A program made the translations under genes and the position numbers. Positions 19,114 to 27,816 of a stretch of 64,000 nucleotides of DNA are shown here, piece after piece. The DNA comes from Sphingomonas sp. Leaf9 (GTDB lineage Bacteria > Pseudomonadota > Alphaproteobacteria > Sphingomonadales > Sphingomonadaceae): the NCBI RefSeq assembly GCF_001421355.1, contig NZ_LMKC01000001.1, positions 1 to 64,000 on the forward strand. Direction: 5' to 3'. The notes beneath the pieces are model-generated. The model was not told the DNA's origin and did no database searches. It was given only the letters and a program-made list of their open reading frames with translations. How positions within the stretch are numbered: position 1 is the stretch's first letter; every line of letters starts with the position of its first letter.

Positions 19114-20664
19114 TCAGGCGAGCGACAGCGTGGGGTCGCCCGCCGGAATGGTGAAGGTCGCCAGCGTCGATACCGCCGCATCCGGCTCGCTCACGCTACG
19201 CACCGCCCGCGCCTGCGTCACCCAGCGGTCGCGCGTCACGTCGCACACTGCATAGCCGCGCCGGTCGCCGGTGAACTTGAGATACGGGTTGTTCGTCATC
19301 AGCCGTTCGTTGCCCGCCCGGACATCGGCCCCGTCGCCGCCGGACGAAATCGACGTGGTGACCAGTTCCACCGCCACCTTGTCGCCGGTGCCGGCATTGG
19401 TGCGCAGTTCGCCGGCAAAGGTCTGATGCTCGTCACCGGTCAGGACGACGGCGTTCTGCCCCTTCAACTGCCGCAGGAACCGTTCGCGGGGCGCGTCATA
19501 GGCGGCCCAGCTGTCCATGTTGCGGATCGGCACGGCGCCGTCCGCATCCCGCCGGTCGAGCGGCATCACCATCACCTGCTGCGCGATCGCATTCCACCGC
19601 GCCGCCCGTTGGGCAAGGTTGCGACCCAGCCACTGTTCCTGCGTCGGCCCCAGCACCTGCGCCTTCGGGTCGCGCACCCCGGCACACACCGGCTCGAACC
19701 CGTCATCGCACGGCTGGTCGCTGCGATAGCTGCGCGTGTCGAGCAGATGCAGGTCGACCAGATTGCCGATCGTCGCGCGGCGATACGCCTGGATACCGTC
19801 GCCGGTCGGAAAGGCGCTGCGCCGTATCGGGGAATGCTCATACCATGCCTGAAACGCCGCCGCGCGGCGCAGCGCAAAGACTTCCGGCAGCGTCCCGCGC
19901 TTGTCGGCGAGGCCGACCCAGTTATCCTCGACCTCGTGATCGTCGAACGTCGGGAACCACGCCGTTGCCGCATGCGCCGCCTGCAAATCGGGGTCCAGCT
20001 TGTACTGGGCATAGCGCCGCCGGAAATCGGCAAGATCGTATAGGTCCTGGCCCAGATGTTCGCGCACTACCCGGCGCGGCAGGCCGTCATGGCCGATGCT
20101 GCCCGGCGTCGAGCGCCCTTCATAGATATAGTCGCCATAGTGAAAGGCGAAATCGACCTCCTCCAGCGCCATGTGGCGATAGGCGGTGAACAGGCCGGCT
20201 TCGTAATTCTGGCACCCCACCACGGCGAACCGTACCCGGTCGACCGGCGTACCCGCCGCCGGCAACGTCCGCACCCGCCCCCGCTGCGACCGTTCGCGCC
20301 CGATCTGGAACCGATACCAATAGGGCCGCGCGGGTTGCAGCCCGGCGACCTCGACATGCACGCTGTGGCCCAGTTCGGGGCGGGCGATCGCCTCCCCCTT
20401 CGCCACCACGTTGCGCATGCCCTCGTCACTGGCGACGACCCATTCCACCGGCATCGCCGCCATCGGCATGCCGCCATGTTCGGCCAGCGGATCGGGGGCC
20501 AGCCGCGTCCACAGCACGAACCCGTCGCTCGACGGATCACCCGCCGCTACGCCCAGCCGGAACGGATAGGCCGCGAACAGCTGTTGCGCGCGCAGGATCG
20601 CAGGTGCCCCCACCAGCAGGGCGGTCGCGCCGACAAAGCCGCGACGGGTCAGAAGCGAAGACAT
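19114..20664 (-). CDS. PhoD-type alkaline phosphatase / phosphodiesterase, Tat-exported (516 aa)
   Basis: A metallophosphatase of the PhoD family, secreted through Tat: the N-terminus has twin Arg in LLTRRGFVGATALLVGAPA, ending LRAQ. A PhoD_N domain (WTRLAPDPLAEHG) is followed by the metallo-hydrolase core with HYGDYIYEG, FDDHEVEDNW and LTGDEHQTF, which carry the metal ligands. ATG at 20664 is preferred to 20694 because it follows AGGAACC and begins a compact Tat signal. The protein is of normal length. It releases phosphate from phosphomonoesters or diesters in the periplasm. Its C-terminus abuts the YkgJ gene tail to tail. Confidence 0.93.
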   Translation of the reverse strand: MSSLLTRRGFVGATALLVGAPAILRAQQLFAAYPFRLGVAAGDPSSDGFVLWTRLAPDPLAEHGGMPMAAMPVEWVVASDEGMRNVVAKGEAIARPELGHSVHVEVAGLQPARPYWYRFQIGRERSQRGRVRTLPAAGTPVDRVRFAVVGCQNYEAGLFTAYRHMALEEVDFAFHYGDYIYEGRSTPGSIGHDGLPRRVVREHLGQDLYDLADFRRRYAQYKLDPDLQAAHAATAWFPTFDDHEVEDNWVGLADKRGTLPEVFALRRAAAFQAWYEHSPIRRSAFPTGDGIQAYRRATIGNLVDLHLLDTRSYRSDQPCDDGFEPVCAGVRDPKAQVLGPTQEQWLGRNLAQRAARWNAIAQQVMVMPLDRRDADGAVPIRNMDSWAAYDAPRERFLRQLKGQNAVVLTGDEHQTFAGELRTNAGTGDKVAVELVTTSISSGGDGADVRAGNERLMTNNPYLKFTGDRRGYAVCDVTRDRWVTQARAVRSVSEPDAAVSTLATFTIPAGDPTLSLA

Positions 20665-20961
20665 GCGATGGTTCCTGAACGCTGATGATGACATTTCCGG
20701 GACGATCTATCATCCGGTCGCCGCACGGCAATCGCGTTTTGCCCCGCCGCCCGACCACGCGCACGGAACGGCAGAGCGGTTGCGCTGGCAAGGCTGACAA
20801 CGCTATCAGTATCCACGACAGACCGCCGGGGGACGGCGCGACAGGGGATGGGGAGAACCATGATGCCGGTATCGACAACCGCGTGGATTCGCGACATTGT
20901 GAACGTTCACTCAATCCCATCCCACAGCTCGATCCGTTTCTCCTTCATCAGAAAGCAACCG
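20665..20961. promoter_or_regulatory. divergent promoter region phoD-like / GH3
   Basis: This 297-bp stretch between divergent genes should carry both promoters. The only recognisable element is the LacI-type operator-like sequence at 20795-20808. An in-frame ATG at 20848 for the GH3 gene is rejected because it precedes the signal peptide by 38 residues. Confidence 0.45.
20795..20808. promoter_or_regulatory. candidate LacI-family operator upstream of GH3
   Basis: TGACAACGCTATCA, flanked by C and G, is a 16-bp imperfect palindrome centred on CG, with 12 of 16 symmetric positions. Carbohydrate-responsive LacI-family operators in Caulobacter, sphingomonads and xanthomonads have this design (TGACANCGNTGTCA-like). 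It lies 154 bp before the GH3 start. The regulator gene itself is not in the window. Confidence 0.45.
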
Positions 20962-23271
20962 ATGCCCGCCACTCCCCGCACCGCCCTGCTGCGCCTTCTG
21001 GCCGGCTCGCTGCTCGCCGGCAGCGCGCTCGCCACCCCGGCGCTGGCGCAGACGACCAATAACGCGCCAAAGGCCGCCGCCGCGCCGACCGACGGCCCCG
21101 CCGCGCGGCCGTGGATGAACACAGCGCTCGACGCGGCAGCCCGTACCGAGCTGCTGCTGAAGGAGATGACGCTCGATGAAAAGCTGCAGCTGACCTTCGG
21201 CTATTTCTCGACCAAGGCGGAATGGCAGCGCAGCCCGATCAAGAACTGGCAGATGCCAAAGGACGGCCTGCCCGATTCGGCCGGCATCGTCCCCGGCATC
21301 CCGCGCCTCGGCATCCCCAGCCAGTGGCAGACCGATGCCGGCGTCGGCGTCGCCAGCCAGCGCACGCCGACCCCGCGCCTGCGCACCTCGCTGCCGTCGG
21401 GCATCGCCACCGCCGCGACGTGGAACCCGGAACTCGCCCAGGCCGGCGGCGCGATGATCGGGAACGAGGCGTTCCTGTCCGGCTTCAACGTGCAGCTGGC
21501 CGGCGGCATGAACCTGATGCGCGAACCGCGTAACGGGCGGAATTTCGAATATGGCGGCGAAGATCCGCTGCTCGCCGGCATCATCACCGGCCATGAGATC
21601 AAGGGCATCCAGTCGCAGAACGTCGTCTCGACGATGAAGCACTATGCCTTCAACGGGCAGGAAACGAACCGCTTCAACATCGACCACAAGATCGGCGAAC
21701 AGGCCGCGCGTCAATCGGACCTGCTGGCGTTCGAATTCGCGCTGGAAATCGGCAATCCGGGGTCGGTGATGTGCGCGTACAACCGCGTCAACGGCTTCTA
21801 TGCGTGTGAGAATGACTGGCTGCTCAACAAGACGCTGAAGCAGGATTGGGGCTATAAGGGCTTCGTCATGTCGGATTGGGGTGCCACCCATTCGACGACG
21901 CAGGCGGCCAATGCCGGGCTCGACCAGCAATCGGGCTGGGCATTCGATCGTTCGCCCTATTTCGCCGATGCGCTGCGCGAAGCGGTGAACAACGGCTATG
22001 TTCCCGAAGCCCGCGCGACCGACATGGCCCGCCGCGTCCTGTGGGCGATGTTCGACAACGGCCTGTTCGACAAGCAGGTCGCGGGCGATCGCGCGACCAC
22101 CATCGATTATGCCGCGCACGCCGCCGTCACTCGCGCCGATGCCGAGGAAGGCATCGTCCTGCTGAAGAACACGCCGGGCCTGTTGCCGCTGTCGACCACG
22201 GCCAAATCGATCCTCGTGATCGGTGCCCATGCCAATGTCGGCGTCCTGTCGGGCGGCGGGTCGAGCCAGGTCTATCCGCATGGTGGCCCGGTGGACGGCC
22301 TCGCCGTGCCCGACGAATTCCCGAGCGGCTTTCCGGGGCCGAAGCTCTACCACCCCTCCTCGCCGATGAAGGCGTTGCAGGGCCGCACCCAGGCGACCGT
22401 CACCTATCTCGACGGCAAGGACGTTCGCGCCGCCACTGCCGCCGCGCGCAAGGCCGATGTGGTGATCGTGTTCGGCGAACAATGGACCGGCGAATCGATC
22501 GATGCGCCGAACCTGAACCTGCCGGACCAGCAGGACGCGCTGATCGATGCCGTCGCACGCGCCAACAAGCGCACAGTCGTCGTCCTCGAAACCGGCGGCC
22601 CGGTGCTGATGCCGTGGCTGCCCAGGGTCGGCGCGGTGCTGGAGGCATGGTATTCGGGCACGTCGGGCGGCGAAGCGATCGCCCGCGTCCTGACCGGCGA
22701 GGTCAATCCCTCGGGCCACCTGCCCGCGACCTTCCCTGCATCGCTCGCGCAGCTACCCCGCCCGGTGATCGAGGGCGATCCCAAGCTCGACCGCGATTCG
22801 CACCCGATGGGCAATTACGACATCGAAGGGGCTGCGGTCGGCTACAAGTGGTTCGACAAGACCGGCGCCAAGCCGCTGTTCCCGTTCGGCTATGGCCTGT
22901 CCTACACGAACTTCACGCTGGGCAAGCTGACCGCCGCGCCGCAGGGCAAGGGCGTGTCGGCGACCTTCACCATCACCAACAGCGGCAAGCTGCGCGGCAA
23001 GGGGCTGGCCCAGCTCTATGTCGCGGGCAGCGGCTGGGAAGCGCCCAAGCGGCTCGGCGGCTTCACCAAGGTCGATCTGGCCCCGGGTGAGAGCCGGAGC
23101 ATGACACTGACCGTCGATCCCCGCCTGCTGGCAACGTTCGACAGCAAGACGCGCGGGTGGACCATTGCCGGTGGCGAATACCAGCTGCTGCTCGCGCACT
23201 CGGCGACCGATATCGCCGAGCGGGCGACGGTGCGGATCGCCCCGGCCACGCTCGACAATCGCGGGCGGTAA
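20962..23271 (+). CDS. glycoside hydrolase family 3, beta-glucosidase-like, secreted (769 aa)
   Basis: A periplasmic beta-glycosidase. The signal peptide LLRLLAGSLLAGSALATPAL ends ALAQ. The GH3 N-terminal barrel contains DKLQ-type EKLQLTFGYF, RNGRNFEYGGEDP, the K-H pair in STMKHYAFNGQE, and the nucleophile Asp about 305 in GFVMSDWGATH. A C-terminal alpha/beta sandwich (VVIVFGEQWTGESID) and an Fn3-like domain (FTITNSGKLRGKGLAQLYV) follow. ATG at 20962 begins the signal peptide. The substrate is probably a beta-glucoside or xyloside oligosaccharide, and a LacI-type operator-like site upstream supports sugar control. Confidence 0.93.
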   Translation: MPATPRTALLRLLAGSLLAGSALATPALAQTTNNAPKAAAAPTDGPAARPWMNTALDAAARTELLLKEMTLDEKLQLTFGYFSTKAEWQRSPIKNWQMPKDGLPDSAGIVPGIPRLGIPSQWQTDAGVGVASQRTPTPRLRTSLPSGIATAATWNPELAQAGGAMIGNEAFLSGFNVQLAGGMNLMREPRNGRNFEYGGEDPLLAGIITGHEIKGIQSQNVVSTMKHYAFNGQETNRFNIDHKIGEQAARQSDLLAFEFALEIGNPGSVMCAYNRVNGFYACENDWLLNKTLKQDWGYKGFVMSDWGATHSTTQAANAGLDQQSGWAFDRSPYFADALREAVNNGYVPEARATDMARRVLWAMFDNGLFDKQVAGDRATTIDYAAHAAVTRADAEEGIVLLKNTPGLLPLSTTAKSILVIGAHANVGVLSGGGSSQVYPHGGPVDGLAVPDEFPSGFPGPKLYHPSSPMKALQGRTQATVTYLDGKDVRAATAAARKADVVIVFGEQWTGESIDAPNLNLPDQQDALIDAVARANKRTVVVLETGGPVLMPWLPRVGAVLEAWYSGTSGGEAIARVLTGEVNPSGHLPATFPASLAQLPRPVIEGDPKLDRDSHPMGNYDIEGAAVGYKWFDKTGAKPLFPFGYGLSYTNFTLGKLTAAPQGKGVSATFTITNSGKLRGKGLAQLYVAGSGWEAPKRLGGFTKVDLAPGESRSMTLTVDPRLLATFDSKTRGWTIAGGEYQLLLAHSATDIAERATVRIAPATLDNRGR

Positions 23272-23336
23272 ACGCGTGACGCGGGGATTGCGGCCACCGC
23301 GATCCCCGGACTCTCGGTAGGAACGCCCCCATATCC

Positions 23337-23417
23337 GTCACCCTGGGCTTGCCCCGGGGTCCCGCTTCTTCTTCCTGCCGCCGCAGAAGCGGGAGCCCGG
23401 ATCAAGTCCGGGGTGAC
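23337..23417. repeat. dispersed hairpin repeat, full copy A
   Basis: It begins GTCACCCTGGGCTTGCCCCG and ends GATCAAGTCCGGGGTGAC. The two ends, and the inner GGGTCCCGCTTC / GAAGCGGGAGCCC arms, are inverted copies, forming a long imperfect stem around a CTGCCGCCGCA loop. Related copies lie at 60773-60855 and 62918-62966. It is a REP-like element of the kind scattered through sphingomonad intergenic DNA. Confidence 0.8.
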
Positions 23418-23517
23418 GAGCGGGGTGGATCAGTACCGTCGCGCCAACCACGAAGCGCCCGGACTGCCTGCCTTTACGGGATTGAACGGGGAAAGTGACG
23501 CTCCCGGCTCCAAACGT

Positions 23518-23556
23518 AAAAAGGGCCGCGGTAGCGAACGCCACCGCAGCCCTTTT
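23518..23556 (-). terminator. intrinsic terminator of rpmE
   Basis: AAAAAGGGC-c-GCGGT...ACCGC-a-GCCCTTTT forms a strong GC stem with one internal mismatch and, read on the minus strand, a run of five T after the stem. It lies 36 bp past the rpmE stop. The A/T-flanked symmetry means it could also stop plus-strand transcription from the GH3 gene. Confidence 0.85.
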
Positions 23557-23591
23557 CGAGCACATCGCAGCGGCGAAACGCCGCCCGCGAC

Positions 23592-23822
23592 TTACTTCTT
23601 GCCGAGCGAGAGACCGCCGAAACGCTTGTTGAAGCGCGCGACCTGACCACCCGAATCCAGCATCTGGCCACGGCCACCGGTCCATGCCGGGTGCGCCAGC
23701 GGATCGATGTCCAGCGTCATCAGATCGCCTTCCTTGCCCCAGGTCGAACGGGTCTCGAACACCGTGCCATCGGTCATCTGGACCTTGATGGTGTGATAGT
23801 CGGGGTGCGTTTCTTTCTTCAT
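23592..23822 (-). CDS. rpmE: large ribosomal subunit protein bL31 (76 aa)
   Basis: The protein begins [20 protein letters not shown] and continues with [12 protein letters not shown] and HPAWTGG, the alphaproteobacterial bL31 form. There is no CxxC zinc pair, so it is the zinc-independent type. The open frame continues upstream to 23897, but ATG at 23822 matches the family N-terminus and is preceded by TGGAGA. It is monocistronic with its own terminator. Confidence 0.95.
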   Translation of the reverse strand: MKKETHPDYHTIKVQMTDGTVFETRSTWGKEGDLMTLDIDPLAHPAWTGGRGQMLDSGGQVARFNKRFGGLSLGKK

Positions 23823-23919
23823 CGGTCGTCTCCACAAGCGGCTGGTTCCGACCAGCCTTGGAAATGGGAAGGCGCGCCCGTACACGGACGCGCCCATAAT
23901 AGCAATGATCGCTGTCGGC

Positions 23920-24390
23920 TTACGCCTTGGGCGGATCGGCGATCATGGCGGTGAATTCGCATTCCGCCGCCAGTTCACCGTCGATCCGGGCCTTCCCCGC
24001 GAACTTGCAGACGCGCGAACGCTTCTGCACGAATTCGGCCTCCAGCGTCAGCAGGACACCCGGTTCGACCGGCTTGCGGAATTTCACGCCGTCGATCGAC
24101 ATGAAATAAACCAGCTTGCCCGACCCGGCGAGGCCGAGGCTTTCCACCGCCAGGATGCCGGCGGCCTGCGCCAGCGCCTCGACGATCAGCACGCCCGGCA
24201 TGATCGGACGTCCAGGGAAATGCCCCTGGAAAAAGCCTTCGTTGATCGTCACCGCCTTGATCGCGGTGATCGACCGGTCGGGGATCAACTCCGCGACACG
24301 GTCGACCAGCAACATGGGATAGCGATGCGGGATCGCCGCCATCACGCGCGTGATGTCGAGCGGTCCGATCGAGTTCGCTTCCCCTTCCAT
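23920..24390 (-). CDS. fabZ: 3-hydroxyacyl-[acyl-carrier-protein] dehydratase FabZ (156 aa)
   Basis: Dehydrates 3-hydroxyacyl-ACP to trans-2-enoyl-ACP in fatty acid elongation. The single hot-dog domain has the catalytic His in [20 protein letters not shown] and the partner Glu within the EALAQ helix. The preceding MLLVDRV segment is also typical. The first 9 residues extend slightly before the domain. It lies 3 bp after the skp-like gene, in the position where lpxD-fabZ-lpxA normally sit. Here neither lpx gene is present. Confidence 0.96.
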   Translation of the reverse strand: MEGEANSIGPLDITRVMAAIPHRYPMLLVDRVAELIPDRSITAIKAVTINEGFFQGHFPGRPIMPGVLIVEALAQAAGILAVESLGLAGSGKLVYFMSIDGVKFRKPVEPGVLLTLEAEFVQKRSRVCKFAGKARIDGELAAECEFTAMIADPPKA

Positions 24391-24393
24391 CGA

Positions 24394-24996
24394 TCAGCGG
24401 CCTGCCGGGGCCGGACGTGCGCCGGCGGCCGGGGCGGCCTGTGCCGGGGCGGTCACGCTGACGCTGGGCAGCTGCGCGTTGAGCGCGGCCAGCACCGCAT
24501 CGGTGATTTCGGTCGCCGGCGCGTTGTAGAAGCTGCTGCCCTTGTCGACGGCCAGCGTCGCGCCACGCTGCTGCGCGACCTGGGTGATGATCGGACCCAG
24601 CTTCGTGCCGATCTGCTCACGCACATAGGCGATGTTGCGCTGGACCTGCTGTTCCTGCTGCTCGATCTGCTGCTGCGAGGTCTGCTGCTTCTGCTGGAAC
24701 GTGCGGATGCGGGTCTGGAGCGCCGCGTCCGGGTTGCCCTTGGCAGCGGTCACGGCAGTCTGCAGCGACTGCGCTTCGGTCTGCAGCGGCTGGCCGAGCG
24801 AGGTCGCGAGCGACTGGAGCTGGGTGCGCTGGGTCTGCAGCTGCGCGGTCGCCGCCTTGCACGCGGTGCAGTCACGGAAAATCCGCTCAGAATCGACGAT
24901 GGCGATCTTCGCATCGGGCAGCGCCTGGGCGAACGCCGGGGCGGTCGGGAGCGCGAAGACGAATGCGGCAACAGCCGCCTTGGTGAAGCTACGCAT
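24394..24996 (-). CDS. OmpH/Skp-family periplasmic chaperone (200 aa)
   Basis: A periplasmic holdase that carries unfolded outer-membrane proteins to BamA. The signal peptide MRSFTKAAVAAFVFALPTAP ends AFAQ. The OmpH core begins KIAIVDSERIF, then a long Gln-rich coiled-coil (about 50-140, repeated QTQ/QSL/QQ heptads), and LGPIITQVAQQRGATLAVDK marks the family C-terminus. A CxxC pair (DCTACKA, about residues 42-48) is an unusual feature for Skp. The Ala/Pro tail is low complexity. Its ATG overlaps the bamA stop by one base. Confidence 0.93.
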   Translation of the reverse strand: MRSFTKAAVAAFVFALPTAPAFAQALPDAKIAIVDSERIFRDCTACKAATAQLQTQRTQLQSLATSLGQPLQTEAQSLQTAVTAAKGNPDAALQTRIRTFQQKQQTSQQQIEQQEQQVQRNIAYVREQIGTKLGPIITQVAQQRGATLAVDKGSSFYNAPATEITDAVLAALNAQLPSVSVTAPAQAAPAAGARPAPAGR

Positions 24997-27764
24997 CAGA
25001 ATTGGGTTCCTACGTTGAAAGTGATGAGTTTCTTGTCGTCGCCCGGCTGGCTCAGCAACGCCTTGGCAAGGTCGATGCGCAGCGGCCCGAACGGCGAATT
25101 CCAGTTCACGCCAATACCGATCGACAGGCGCGGCTTGGCCGAGTCGCCCAAGAACTGTTCGAGGAAGGGCGCGGTCGTCGACGTGGCGATCGTATTGGTT
25201 TCGCCGCCGGCGCAGGTGCCGCCGATCGTCGCCGAATAGCCGACCGAACAGGTCGTCTGCCGGAACGCCGCCTGCCCCGACGCGTCGGTAAACTGGTTGT
25301 TGTACACCTGCTGGCCGTTGACCGTCGTGTTGGTCGTGAACGGCAGCAGCGACGGCGACCCGTCCTTGTTGAACTGCAGCGTGCCGTCGGCATTCTTCGC
25401 CTGCTGGAACTGCACCGTCGGCAACGGACGGGTAACGCCGAACAGCGCACCGGCCTGGATGAAGATCGACGGACGCAGGCCCAGTTCGGCGATACCCGAT
25501 CCCAGCGGCGGCTCCAGTTCGAGCTTGCCGAGATAATAGGCCTTGCCGCCCAGCGGATCGTTCAGCACCTGATCGCGCGCAGTGACCAGCGCCTGGTCGC
25601 CGCCAGCGACCGAGCCGGTATATTGCTGGCGCTGGATGCGCGGGCCGACGCCACGAATGTCGAAGCCGCGGAACTGCGGTTCACCCAGATAGAAGCGATC
25701 GACGATGCGAACCGCGTCGATCCCCTCGCCCGGCTTTTTCTGCAGCGCGTGGATGTAACCGCCCTCGATGCCTGCCGACAGGACGAAGCCGCCGAGATTC
25801 CAGTATTTGTCGAAATCCCCCCGCACACGGGCATAGCGCACGTCGCCGCCCAGGCCGGCGAAATCGACGCCGGTGACCAGCCGCTGACCACGCGACGGGC
25901 GCAGGCGGTTGTTGAGATTGTCGAAGATCAGGTTCGCACCGACGATGCTCGACAGGCGATTACCGATCGAGTCGCACAGATAGCGTCCCGCCTTCAACGG
26001 GTCGCAGACACCGTTGGTAAAATAGGTATTTTCGTCCAGCCCGACATTGTCCTGGCTCAGCTGATACCGGCCCGACAGCGTCCAGAATTCGGTCAACGGC
26101 ACGCTCGCCACGATCTGTCCGCCGGTCGAGACCTGCGAATAGAGCGAGTTGCGGCCTGTGCCGAGGAAGTTGAACGAATTGAAGTCGCGACGGAAGATCG
26201 TGCCGCCCAGCGCCACGTTCTTGTCGAACAGATAGGGTTCGGTGAACCCCAGCTCGACCGACTTCTGGTAGGTCGAATAGTTGACGGACGCCTGCAGGTC
26301 CTGCCCCTTGCCCCGGAAATTCCGCTGGCGGATCGACGCCTGGATGATGAAGCGTTCGAGGCTGGAGAAACCGGCCGAGAGCGTCAGCTCGCCAGTCGAT
26401 TTTTCCTCGACGTTCGCCGCCAGGATGATGCGGTCGGGCGAGGAGCCTTCCTTGCGCTCGATCTCGAACTTTTCCTGGAAGTAGCCCAGCGAGTTGATGC
26501 GATCCTGCGACCGCTTGACCAGGAACGCGTTGAACGCATCCCCTTCGGCCACACGGAATTCGCGACGGATCACACGGTCCTGCGTCTGCGTGTTGCCGGT
26601 GATGTCGACCTTTTCGACATAGGTCCGGTTCGCTTCGTTCAGGAAGAACGTGATGCCCATCGTGAGCTTTTCACGATCGGGCTGATATTCCGGGCGGACA
26701 TCGGTGAACGCATATCCGAACAGGCCGGCATATTCACTCAGCTGGTCGATCGCGTCTTCGGACAGCTTGGCGTTGTACCAGTCGCCCTTCTTCATCGGCA
26801 GCGTCTTGGTCAGCGCCGCGCTGTCGAAATCGCGGATCGCGCTTTCGACCGCCACGTCGCCGAATTTGTACCGCTTACCTTCTTCCACCACATAGGTGAT
26901 GATGAAATCTTCCTTGTCCGGCGTCAGTTCGGCCACCGCCGAGATGACGCGGAAATCGGCATAGCCGTTGGTCAGGTAGAACTGGCGCAGCTTCTGCTGG
27001 TCATAGGCCAGCCGATCCTGGTCATAGCTCGTGTTCGAACTGAAGACGCGCCACGGACGCGACTCCTTGGTCGCCATCTCGCCGCGCAGCTCGCTGTCGC
27101 TGAACACCTCGTTGCCGAGGATGTTGATCTGGCGGACCTTGGATTTCGGCCCTTCCTGGATTTCGAAGATCACGTCGACGCGATTCTGGTCGAGCATGAC
27201 CATCTTCGGTTCGACATTCGCCGCGAACCGGCCCTGCCGGCGGTACAGCTCGACGATGCGCGCGACGTCGGCGCGGACGGCGGTGCGGGTGAAGATCTGC
27301 CGCGGGGCGAGCTTGATCTCCTTGGTGATCTTGTCGTCCTTCAGCCGCTTGTTGCCTTCCAGCACCACGCGGTTGATGATCGGGTTCTCGCGGACCCGGA
27401 CGATGATATCGCTGGTCTCGGCACCCTCGATCTCGACATTGGCGAGCAGGTCGGACGCATAGAGGTCCTTGATCGCCTGATCGAGCGTTTCCGCGGTGTA
27501 TGGGCTGCCGACGCGCAGCTTCGTATAGGACAGTACCGTGTCCGGTTCGATGCGCTGCGCACCCTCGACCCGGAGCGAACGGATGGTCCGCACCGGGGCG
27601 GCGGGAACGGCGGGTGCCTGCACGGCAGGCGGCTGGACTGCCGGAGCAGCGGCAGCGGGACGCGTCTGTGCCGATGCCGCCGTGCCCGAGAGCATCGTGC
27701 TCGCGAGCAGCGCCACGCCATGTGCGCCATAAATCGAAAACTTGCTTGCCGTCACCAAACCCAC
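24996..27764 (-). CDS. bamA: outer membrane protein assembly factor BamA (922 aa)
   Basis: The central subunit of the BAM complex, which inserts beta-barrels into the outer membrane. The signal peptide ends SGTAASAQ and is followed by a Pro/Ala linker of about 25 residues. Five POTRA domains span about 60-440 (first IRSLRVEGAQRIEPDTVLSY). The 16-strand barrel contains the lid-lock motif region VRGF-like FRGFDIRGVGP and ends in Phe (FNVGTQF). It is longer than E. coli BamA because of loop insertions near residues 790-860. It is followed by the skp-like gene with a TGATG overlap and preceded by rseP (52-bp gap). Confidence 0.96.
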   Translation of the reverse strand: MGLVTASKFSIYGAHGVALLASTMLSGTAASAQTRPAAAAPAVQPPAVQAPAVPAAPVRTIRSLRVEGAQRIEPDTVLSYTKLRVGSPYTAETLDQAIKDLYASDLLANVEIEGAETSDIIVRVRENPIINRVVLEGNKRLKDDKITKEIKLAPRQIFTRTAVRADVARIVELYRRQGRFAANVEPKMVMLDQNRVDVIFEIQEGPKSKVRQINILGNEVFSDSELRGEMATKESRPWRVFSSNTSYDQDRLAYDQQKLRQFYLTNGYADFRVISAVAELTPDKEDFIITYVVEEGKRYKFGDVAVESAIRDFDSAALTKTLPMKKGDWYNAKLSEDAIDQLSEYAGLFGYAFTDVRPEYQPDREKLTMGITFFLNEANRTYVEKVDITGNTQTQDRVIRREFRVAEGDAFNAFLVKRSQDRINSLGYFQEKFEIERKEGSSPDRIILAANVEEKSTGELTLSAGFSSLERFIIQASIRQRNFRGKGQDLQASVNYSTYQKSVELGFTEPYLFDKNVALGGTIFRRDFNSFNFLGTGRNSLYSQVSTGGQIVASVPLTEFWTLSGRYQLSQDNVGLDENTYFTNGVCDPLKAGRYLCDSIGNRLSSIVGANLIFDNLNNRLRPSRGQRLVTGVDFAGLGGDVRYARVRGDFDKYWNLGGFVLSAGIEGGYIHALQKKPGEGIDAVRIVDRFYLGEPQFRGFDIRGVGPRIQRQQYTGSVAGGDQALVTARDQVLNDPLGGKAYYLGKLELEPPLGSGIAELGLRPSIFIQAGALFGVTRPLPTVQFQQAKNADGTLQFNKDGSPSLLPFTTNTTVNGQQVYNNQFTDASGQAAFRQTTCSVGYSATIGGTCAGGETNTIATSTTAPFLEQFLGDSAKPRLSIGIGVNWNSPFGPLRIDLAKALLSQPGDDKKLITFNVGTQF

Positions 27765-27816
27765 CCCAACCGGAGGAACTTTCCAAACAGGACGAATGCG
27801 CCCTGCCCTAACCGCG

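Larger units (their letters stand above)
23272..23591. other. intergenic region with repeat and terminator
   Basis: This 320-bp gap between two convergent genes holds a GTCACCC...GGGTGAC hairpin repeat (23337-23417) and the rpmE terminator (23518-23556). No open frame in it looks coding. Confidence 0.7.

Noticed and set aside
20665..20760. Pho box before the PhoD-type gene
   Set aside because: Only one ATGTCAT half-site is visible on the minus strand, with no partner at the 11-bp period.
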